Below, one piece after another: positions 51,658 to 64,000 of a DNA stretch of 64,000 nt (positions are counted from its first letter, which is position 1; each line of letters begins with the position of its first letter). Source of the DNA: Glandiceps talaboti (lineage: Eukaryota; Hemichordata; Enteropneusta; Spengelidae); the NCBI RefSeq assembly GCF_964340395.1, contig NC_135569.1, forward strand, positions 3,125,040 through 3,189,039, written 5' to 3'. The translations under genes were made by a program, and so were the position numbers. The notes under the pieces are model-generated. The model saw only the letters and a program-made list of their open reading frames with translations, was not told the DNA's origin and did not search any database.

Positions 51658-51946
51658 GATGTGGCAGTAGTTAGATGCTGAATTCCCCCCCCCCCCGGCA
51701 AAATTAGACAATACAATGAGTCAAAGGAAAATGTCAACCTCCCCTTATCCCATTTTCTAAGATATGGCCATCCCCCGAGAACAGTGACCCTGCCCAATTC
51801 TCCAGCCCTACCCCTAGTAATTACTGACGGCTCCGTTAACGATCCTGTTTGTAAAGTGAATGACCTAGTCATAATATAGTTTGTGTCGATAATGATCGAT
51901 ACTGATGCCATATATAGCCATGATTGTCGTGTTGTTATTGTTGCAG

Positions 51947-52137
51947 TACTGGGAATGGAATTTAAGCATTTCTCACGTTTGTTGGAGATTTTATCATCTT
52001 ATACTAGTCGTTGGCGAGCAGCACATTTGGAGGGGGGTGTTTCATACACATTGCAAAATGAAAACAAAAAGGTGGTGAAACACAGTGGTGCGAATATGCT
52101 CTCGGTAGTTCCTGACAATTGTGACACGTTTGGTTAA
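51947..52137 (+). CDS. Candidate terminal exon, unassigned
   Basis: A good acceptor, TGTCGTGTTGTTATTGTTGC then AG, ends at 51946. A 63-codon frame then runs to TAA at 52135-52137. The product includes FKHFSRLLEILSSYTSRWRA and ends in CDTFG. No domain is recognised and no partner exon was identified. Confidence 0.25.
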
Positions 52138-52294
52138 AATTGAGATACTGTAGTACATAAACGCACAAACACATAGAAAATAATTTACAGACAGAGTCCA
52201 TTGTACATTAACATTGTTAGACGCTAACTGTTAGGGGCTAACTAATTATTATGTTCTCTCTGTCTCGATACTGGTCACAATGCGTATGTCTGTG

Positions 52295-52297
<3 letters not shown>

Positions 52298-52363
<66 letters not shown>
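52298..52363 (+). repeat. (GT)n(GA)n microsatellite
   Basis: About 55 bp of GT followed by about 10 bp of GA. Confidence 0.97.
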
Positions 52364-52364
<1 letters not shown>

Positions 52365-54210
52365 AAATGTGTCCATGTCTGTGCAGAGTCTGAGCAATAC
52401 CCCGAATAATGTCTCAGGATTTTGATAAACGAGTTCAATAGAATAATTATAAGTCAAATTACAACTAAGACTCACAATCCGTAACTTACGTATGTATAGT
52501 GTTGACTTGTCAGAGTTCAGATTGATTGTCTTCTATGTTAACTGCTAGTAATCGATATATAGGCACATCTTTTGCTGTTAGATAATAAGATATACAAAAG
52601 ATGAATCCTTGGCCTCAAGAGATCTAGACGACAGTCTGTCTGTCTGTCTCTCTATGAGTTTTACATTTAATTAGCCGACCTACGGTTATCACAATCAACT
52701 TTGTAATGGACCTATGGACACAATTACTAATTCTGTTCGCATGTATTGATAAACTATCATCTTGAAAGACCTGATCCGTAAAACTTGAAAACGAATTTAC
52801 ATTTGGCGGGAAATGATGGTAATTTGCAAAGATGTTACATTGAATGAATAAAACATACACAGTATACGCATCGCCATTCAGTACATATTATAAGTCTAAT
52901 CTATGGGGACACTTTCATTGTGGTTTGGCGAATACGAATTTAATCCAGAAGCAAGAAATATAAAAGGCAACATGACAAAATATTATATCAGGGTTTATTA
53001 AGCATTATCATAACACTCTGCAGAGGTATTACACAAATCTCCTTGGAACACGATACGTGAACAGATTACCAACTGCATATGACAGTGGTCAATTTTACGA
53101 GTCACGTTCGAAAAGGATTCAGTCTGCCTGACAATCCGTCTCTCTGTGTATCTAATAAGAATATATATTCCATGTTGAGACCTATTGTATCAAATATTGT
53201 TAACAGATCATGTAGGAGCCTTTGACCTGACGTTTTGGTGACCGAATGGACACTATGTTTTGTAATGTTCACAGTTCAATACATGTATCACAATTGATCA
53301 CGTTTATGTATTATCTATTAGTGGGTACTTAAACTTTGTGACAATGTATGAAAAATGACCTTTGGTCACACCTTTCCACTGGAGTAAATCTTATGCAAAT
53401 GTTGTATAAATGTGGTAAGATAAGGTGTACCCTTTGACTTAATTCAACAATGATAATGATTATCCCTCGTGGACACTGTACAAAGTCAAAAGGATAACAC
53501 TTTGTCTTACACTCACACTAACACCATGTGATGATTAGGTGGATCACAGCTGTGGAAAAGGTTTGATAAATTGAATCATTTAGACTAGAATATTCGCATT
53601 GTGATTTTCTTTCAACCTGTCTTGAATCCTAGGTTACATAATACTATCAATTTTGTGACCATGTTAAAAAAAAGTTACAGGAAACTAAAATTGCATTGAA
53701 ATCGATTTTGTTGGAAAGTTCCTGCTATTTATTTGATTAACGGAACATCTCGTGTTCGCCATAGTGTTCAAGTTATATAGAAATAGATTGTAAAATAAAA
53801 CATTGTTGTGTTAACAAAAAAATATCATATTGAATGAAGTCTATGTATAGCGTTGACGGAAGAGGCAGATTGTAGACACGACAATACACAGTGATATAAT
53901 TTTCAGCTATGCAGTAATTTCCTTAATTAATTCCTGTTTGCCACATTAGCTTCATACAAAACATGTAATTATGCAGACTTAAATAGCAACCTATTACTTT
54001 ACAAAATGATCGGCATACATTGAAAACGAAATGATGACAACTGAAACTTTAGAAAGAATTTTCCGCCAGATTTTCATTTGATATTTACTCAATAGCATAC
54101 TCACATATATGTAATAATGGTATGATTTCACTAACTACAGAGAAAATGTTTGATGCTGAATGGATCTATATTCACGTATTGTTATACCATAATGTCGAGC
54201 TTAAAGTGGC

Positions 54211-54544
54211 CATATGGATGAGGATTTGGTATTATTTTTAATTTTTAATTTATAAAATAATTTTATCATGGCATCCTACTTGAAAAATCGATGTGAAACA
54301 ACACTGACTAAGTCTGTGTTTTGTAACTCAATATATTGCAAAAGATTACTAAATGTGTAAAATCTTTGTTATTGTACGTACAATAACAACGATTTTTCAC
54401 ACTCTGTAGCTTTTTGCAATATATTGAGTTACAAACACAGGCTTAGTCAGTATTGTTTCACATCGATTTTTCAAGTAGGAAGCCATGATAAAATTATTTT
54501 GTAAATTAAAAACCCAAAATTAATACCCAATCCTCATCCATATG
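54211..54544. mobile_element. 334-bp near-perfect palindrome (foldback MITE)
   Basis: The sequence is its own reverse complement with few differences. It begins CATATGGATGAGGATTTGGT and ends in CCTCATCCATATG. The centre is GTTATTGTAC|GTACAATAAC at 54378/54379 with no spacer. Internal paired blocks include GCAATATATTGAGTTAC, GTTTCACATCGATTTTTCAA and ATGATAAAATTATTTT. It has no coding capacity and no clear target-site duplication. A DNA-transposon-derived foldback element is the likely origin. Confidence 0.85.
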
Positions 54545-55085
54545 TCTTTTCTCTTCAAAATGATAAGATACCTTGCATTTAAATTTGTTCGAATAATTTG
54601 GGGAAAATTGGAAAGGTTAAGATTTAGCTTCATCGAAATAGTTGATGACATTTTACATATAATGTAAATAAAATATGTAACCCTTGTATTGAATATTCCT
54701 ACTAACATATAGATTTATAACATGCCTGAAAGACATCACTTTGAAAAGTTTATACTGGAAGCTTGACAGTCTGAAAGTAGTTCTCTCGGAGAACAGTTTA
54801 GAGGCAAAAACTGGTCTAATGTTATGGACGAAACTATTTGTCAATCAGGTAACCTCACACGGGGTGATTGCGTGTGGAAGTGTTGCAGCTACTTATTCTT
54901 ATTTGATTCGCAATGATGTCGCCACATATCCAAACAGTGGCTCTAACAGCTCTACCCAACATAGGTGTCATACAGCTAGAGACCTTGCTATGACAACTAC
55001 AAAATTGCTGCAAAATAATATGTAACTGAACCAGTCTGGTATGAATGTCACCGACCAAAGCAATACATCTATGTCCACAGGGCAA

Positions 55086-57986
<2,901 letters not shown>

Positions 57987-58579
57987 ATAGAGAGCCGTTG
58001 AAATACGTAAAACTCTGTGTTAGTTGGCCAATTTTTACATTTATGAGAGGATCTTGGGGAGTGCAAACATCCCTACTGAAAATACAGAGAATTTCAAAAA
58101 ACTGCTGCACGTGGGTCCCGGAGTGATGTGGGGACACAAGGCGTAGGACTGATTGTGACATTTAACACAAGAGGGAAGGACAGGAGAACATGTGAAATAT
58201 AAAGTTCTTGGCTACGGTATAGCAGATCAAATATTTTTGAGCTTCCAATGCTAAAACCTCTGAGCTGCATGACGTGCATTTTAACCCTTGCAAATCAAAT
58301 GATGAACCATGTAATACAGTTCCCATGGTACATGGAAAGTACAATGGACTCAATAGAGATGGTGTCATGAGATCCATTTTGTTCATAGTATGTTTATCTC
58401 CCATCCAACACTATATTCTTTATAATTTAACAATGTTATGGTAACCGTGACGCGGAGTCATGGCAAACTAAGTGAACTGTTACCCGTATCTTCATTTCTA
58501 GGGAGCACTGACTTGTTAGGACAACTGTACCACATACTTAATTAATATCATGTAGAAAATTACTTGTAGGACACCTGAG

Positions 58580-58761
58580 AAGCAATTGAATTGATAAAGT
58601 GTAGTGAGGAATATCCAAACAATAGTACAATCCCAGACCATGACAAGCTGGTAGATACGGATAGCAACATTGTATATTTCGTTGGCACAATGCCAGGTAT
58701 GGCGTCATGTCGGGGAATACGACTGGTTACATTACCAATAGTTTCAATATGGCTCAAACAG
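58580..58761 (+). CDS. Candidate internal exon, unassigned
   Basis: An open frame of about 60 codons between a possible acceptor (CACCTGAG|AAG) and a donor (CAAACAG|GTTAAT). It encodes a hydrophilic part (PDHDKLVDTDSNIVYF) and a hydrophobic part (GIRLVTLPIVSIWLK). A second exon-like frame at 60215-60346, after TTTCCTTTGTAAG, ends with RTKDHLKAKKRTAMLTKIVK and a stop. The two could belong to one gene, with a TIR element in the intron. No family is recognised. Confidence 0.2.
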
Positions 58762-58907
58762 GTTAATAACAGTTTCGATTGATATAAGTCACAAAACGTC
58801 GACTGCTCACATGTAGATAGTTAAGTCTAAATGTACTTAGAAAAGATTGATTAATATATGTATATATAGAGCAAAATAGACATTCGATACTAAAAATGTA
58901 TGATAAC

Positions 58908-59159
58908 AAAAGGGAATTTGCAATCCAGACTGAGCATGCCCAGACGCAAATGACTATGGGATTATCTGTGGTTATCGTAATACCTAATCTGGAGCTACCG
59001 ATAAAATAAACCTCCCACAATGGTCAGGGTAAATATGAATTGATTATTTGTGGTTAAAAACAGTGTAACATTATTGTTTACAATACTATTTGATTAGCAT
59101 TTATTATCACATTTCCCATGATGCAACATTCAACATGGCGGGTTTGCAAGTTCCCTTTT
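58908..59159. mobile_element. TIR element family B, copy 2
   Basis: Left end AAAAGGGAATTTGCAA; right end in reverse complement AAAAGGGAACTTGCAA, so the TIR is about 16 bp with one mismatch. It aligns end to end with 29981-30210, in the same orientation, and retains about 22 bp (CCATGATGCAACATTCAACA) missing there. It is the more complete copy and has no coding. Confidence 0.85.
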
Positions 59160-61239
59160 ACACTGGCTTTAATTTGGACCATGAAGCTTTTTTGTTAAAT
59201 TACCTCTATTGACGGCTGTCTGGTGCATAAATACAAGTTGCCTTTGAGAACATGATCATACCATTACATTTATGCAGTGGAAACATATGACAACAGAAAT
59301 ACTACCAATGTCAATATGTAACTTCATTTGTTCCAACATTGACAAATTAAATTGTGGCTACACACAAAAATAGAATCCAACAATTCAAATAATTCTATAA
59401 TATAAAAAGAGACACATTCACAACAGATATTTGAAATTATGATTAGGATTGCTTATTATCGATATATTCTGTAGGAAGAATTATCATATAGCCTGCAGAC
59501 AATTCAGAAACAAGCAACTGGCAATATATCCTCTTATATTTAATCAATCGTGGAATGTTCTCACTGTGACGTATAACCTGTATTGGTACAGGTCTACGGT
59601 GGTGACACCGTACATGGTAACCACTTGGCTTACTGCATTAATCACAAACACACTAAGGGTGTGATATAGAAAACCTCGACATTACAAAGACTTAGAACAA
59701 ATCAATGTGCAGTATAGCACACACACACACTCATGTGACATTGCTAGATACTTTTAATTTCCCCCGGGTGATTTAACTGAGAATTTTTGGCTCCTGCCGT
59801 ATTAGCTAGCCGCTGTTAAACATCAAACTACAAAGACCTATGAAACACTTGTACATTTGACCTATGAAACACTGCACATTTTGTAATTCCAAATATATGA
59901 ATACAACTTAAACAGTTAAATAGGAGAAAATCACAGCCATGTGTTAGAACTATAGATTTATAGGAGTGTTTGACTTTGTTCCTTCACTTTAAAATTGAAA
60001 AAACCAAGTGGTAAATGTATTTGGAATCTTTTGTAAAGTCTTAGCCAATTGAAATGTAACAGGCATCATAACTTTGATGTATGGTGCTATCAATTTTTCA
60101 AGATGATTTCCTGCATGAATATCAAATCAATTCGTCATGCCATGCATTTCTTCCAGTTATACATTCAGTTGTCATTTTGTATATAGCTTATCTGTTGGTG
60201 GTTTCCTTTGTAAGTGTCATTGCTGGGAAATACACACTGATCTACTAATGAGAACCAAGGATCACCTGAAGGCCAAGAAACGAACAGCGATGCTTACAAA
60301 GATTGTCAAACTAATCAGACAGCCATTGAAACTTATATTTCTATAGACGAATGAATATAACATTCTTTTTGTACAATGTCAATATTTGGCAAGGTCTAAC
60401 ACTGGCTACCATCATGTAAGGAACTGCATACGATTTACAGGGGGTGGGTTTTTTTGTATGCAAGTGTTTGGGGATGGGTACTTTTTGAGAAATGATATTT
60501 GTGATCAGAGATATTCAAATGATAGAGGAGGGGGTCAGTAATTTATTTTTGTGTAAGGTCTTTTGGGAGGATCAATATTTTTGACGCACTGGACTTTTGA
60601 AAAACACTGCCCACCGTATTTTACGTCCATTCCCTAAATATGGTTTGAATCTGGCTATATTCAATATTTTCCAATTAGCATGAAAACCTTTTATGAGACT
60701 GTTAATACCCCGTGTAAGAAAATTTCAATAATTGTATATTTACAAGAGTGATGATTCACGTATTGAAATAAGATATGGCCTAAGTTTATAAGGCAAATGT
60801 ATTAGAATATTTCTATTTACAACTAAACTTATATATAACCGTCTTACATCATACCAAAATTATATTCAATATTTATTGTTTAAAAACATAATTGTCAAGA
60901 TAAAATTGAATTATGAGAAATGTGTTTCATGCTGAATATAAGGGAGACATGTTGATATCAAAGTACCTGTCAATCAAGAGACAAGTATGCCTGTCAGTGT
61001 CTCAAATACACGAAGAAAAATGAAACTCTTTCCACCTGTGTGCTCATGTTTAGAGGCACCTTATAGCAAGTCTTAGACTATATAGCTAATCACGCAGTGT
61101 GTAATGGAATACTTATTTGTGAGTACCTGACACACAGTGTGTTCGACTCTGACGTGGTTATGTTTTGTTTCTAGGATGATCATAAGTGAGTCATATTGTC
61201 TTATGTATGCTATGTTGATATCTGATTCAACGCAACTGT

Positions 61240-61753
61240 CAATCAATAAATCGATCAATCAATCGATCGGTCAGTCAGTCAGTCAGTCAGTCAGTCAGTC
61301 GGTCAGTCGGTCGGTCGGGCGGTCGGTCAGTCAGTCAGTCAATCAGTCAACCAATCATCCATCCATCCATCCATCCCCCTATCCATCCATCCATCATCCA
61401 TCCATCCATCCCCCATCCATCCATCCATCCATCCATCCAATTATCCATCCATCCATCCATCCATCCATCCATCCATCAATACATCCATCCATCCATCCAT
61501 CCATCCATCCATCCATCCATCCATCCATCCATCCAATTATCCATCCATCCATCCATCCATCCATCCATCCATCAATACATCCATCCATCCATCCATCCAT
61601 CCATCCATCCATCAATACATCCAATCATCATCCATCCATCCATCCATCCCCCATCCATCCATCCATCCATCCAATCAACCATCCATCCATCCATCCATCC
61701 ATCCATTCATTCATTCATTCATTCATTCATTCATTCATTCATTTATTCATTCA
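61240..61753 (+). repeat. Long composite microsatellite (CAAT)(GTCA)(GGTC)(CATC)n(CATT)n
   Basis: About 515 bp: CAAT, then GTCA and GGTC units, about 360 bp of CATC with periodic CAATTAT, CAATACAT and CCCC interruptions, then CATT. A block of about 120 bp of the CATC part recurs (CATCAATACATCCATCC at about 61474, 61571 and 61612). The 229-residue frame (SIHPSIHP) is an artefact. Confidence 0.97.
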
Positions 61754-63039
61754 TGCAAATATGCCTTTCATCAGTCTCGTTGTCCACAGTTTACGAAAGA
61801 ATTTGAAAATATCACCCTTTGCGTGAGCACCTTTTACGACAGCTTAATATAGCAAGATTATCTACACATTTTGATCATGGAATATTTAAGGAAATGTCTG
61901 ACATATTTTGTTACATGGTGTAGATAAGCTGGTACCATTCTTTCAGTAACTAATAGCGCCTCGACCTGATGATAACGTTAGCTAAGTATTAAATGTGTTT
62001 ACTTTGTCGGCACAAATATATCATCATCTCACCCAAACGCGATATACGGATTAATGGGAGTATTTCCAAACACACCTACAAACCATCCGAATTTTATGGC
62101 TCGCTTTTTTCAAACATTTTGTTCCATAAAATCCTCAAATCCATACAGTGCGTAAACGCCCGAAGCAAACTCTACATTGGCGTGTGTAGAGTCCACTATC
62201 TCCTCCAGCATTCTAACACACAATGCGAAATACGCGCATGAGCTACTTTCACCATATAATCTTTTGTCGCTTAGCTACCAAAATCCTTCAAAATATATAG
62301 TATTTAATGTCGCGTAAAATATTTAGGCTCCGTTTGAGAGTCAGGTGCGATTTCTTCAGAAATGTGATTGCAGGTCGGCGCCGTGACTGTTCTACGGTAG
62401 CTAGAACTCCTTTAAGTGTAAAATCTGTAATTTTGACAGTTTATGTTTGTTTGTCGGCATCGTTCTACCGTAGGCTGACATTTGTAATCACAAACATTGA
62501 TTATTCGCTACCCTAGTTTCGTTATTTCGTGTAGATTTTTTAGAAAATGTGAAAAATGAACGTGCATCTAACCATTCTCGAATTGCTTTACGTTGAAATG
62601 GACCAATTATACAAATAACTCACAAATAGTTGCAAATGTGTGTATTTTATGACACAGTAGTTAAAATGTATCGTAAACTCACTGAAAGTACAATATGGCA
62701 TTCTTTCAATTAAATAAGTTAACGCACCATAAACCCCATACAATGAATGGGGTTTTCCAAAATGAAAATGCCTAGCACGTTAGCTTGTCAAATGATGATG
62801 GATGTTTGGAATACAAACACATTAACCCACCGCTTAATAAATGGAAATGCTCCATATGATATTAATTTATTGATGAAGTTTGAAACACTACAATAAAGGG
62901 AAAATTGAACAGCTTGGCCATGAATAGTGACGCCTTTCTCTTACAATAGTCAATCAATTTGAGATTTGAATATTTGTAAAAGAAAACAATCCTCCAGAAT
63001 GTTAAAGAGGTGAACGACGATAAAGCTAAGAGTATGCAT

Positions 63040-63194
<155 letters not shown>

Positions 63195-63342
63195 CTTAAT
63201 TCAAAAGAATAAGGATGTTACAAGTCTTTCCTCGGCCTTTCACGCTACCTCAGTGATCATATATATATATTTGTGTGTGCGTGCATGTGTTTGTGTTAGT
63301 CCGTCTATTTGCCCATACCTACAAACATTGTCTCCTAGGCCA

Positions 63343-63464
<122 letters not shown>

Positions 63465-64000
63465 TCCTTTAACACGTTCATATATTGTAATCTTCGTTAT
63501 AATTTAATAGATCATTTACAATCCTTATAAATCATCACTTTCTTTTAGTCTATGGAAGGGCTTTATATTCTTTGTTTTCTTTGCATACCAACAGTGTGTA
63601 CAGTCATCATTTAGATGTAAGGCAAACGTGCAGCATTTCGTTCTAACCTCTGTAAAGGTGTAAATTCGTGTGACGTCTCCCCAAAGTAATACTGTATCTG
63701 GTATCTAGTTCTAATGAGATGTTCCTGGCAGGAAGAGCGGACTGTTATCCTGGGTTACTATCCCCCGGGAGGTTATGTAATCTATAGTGCCTAAAAGATA
63801 TCTTATAGATAGACCTTTTAGAGACAAGTGCAATGATTAATAGAACACAAGGGACATTATAATCCAAATATTTTTTGGCACTTCAGATTGTTATCATTTA
63901 TTTGGATGATGGATGCATAATATGTTTCGAACCTAAAATGACGGAGATTGATGGCAGGGAGTAAAAGAAAGTCAAAGACGTTTCTTGTAATTTAGATGAG

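Noticed and set aside
51600-51911. 103-residue minus-strand frame with an RVRVRVR segment
   Set aside because: That segment is the interstitial telomeric repeat and another part is a poly-C run. No domain was seen.
61137-61826. 229-residue open frame rich in SIHP repeats
   Set aside because: It translates CATC/GTCA microsatellites. There are no conserved flanks or start context.

Overview
This window reads as nuclear DNA of a metazoan, most likely a marine invertebrate. The evidence is AT-rich sequence with no continuous coding, very abundant tetranucleotide microsatellites (GTCT, CATA, CATC, GATA), 3' ends of non-LTR retrotransposons, and small non-autonomous elements with terminal inverted repeats (TIRs). 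There are no operons and no prokaryotic signals. The phylum cannot be fixed from sequence alone; a mollusc, brachiopod, hemichordate or lancelet would all fit.

No complete protein-coding gene could be identified. By rough estimate, 64 kb at this base composition should yield dozens of 60-100 residue open frames by chance, which is what is seen. The longest frames are translated microsatellites or minisatellites. A few short frames have usable splice signals and are listed as low-confidence exon candidates (14.1, 33.6, 35.9, 45.4, 48.7, 51.9, 58.6 and 60.2 kb). One has a faint resemblance to the C-terminal half of mitochondrial ATP synthase subunit f.

Layout. 0-4.9 kb: an inverted-repeat element and a 32-bp minisatellite of about 35 copies. 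7-11.9 kb: a TIR element, a dispersed repeat next to a (GT)n tract, and a LINE 3' end whose 3' UTR is interrupted by a 25-bp minisatellite. 12-23 kb: dense microsatellites. 24.6-31.7 kb: two TIR elements, a triplicated ~140-bp unit, a 31-bp minisatellite and a minus-strand LINE tail. 33-38.4 kb: a possible promoter-like cluster, microsatellites, and a second 25-bp minisatellite between long direct repeats. 41.7-44.3 kb: a dispersed repeat, then a degenerate minisatellite split by a retrotransposon-like insertion. 48-52 kb: a second copy of the 7.4-kb TIR element, a frameshifted LINE end and a short interstitial telomeric repeat. 54-59 kb: a near-perfect 334-bp palindrome and a second copy of the 30-kb TIR element. 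61-63.5 kb: more composite microsatellites.

The window therefore records repeat biology rather than a set of cooperating genes. Retrotransposon tails seed microsatellites, minisatellites expand inside or are split by transposons, and at least five different inverted-repeat families are present. I found no candidate for a new enzymatic or defence system.
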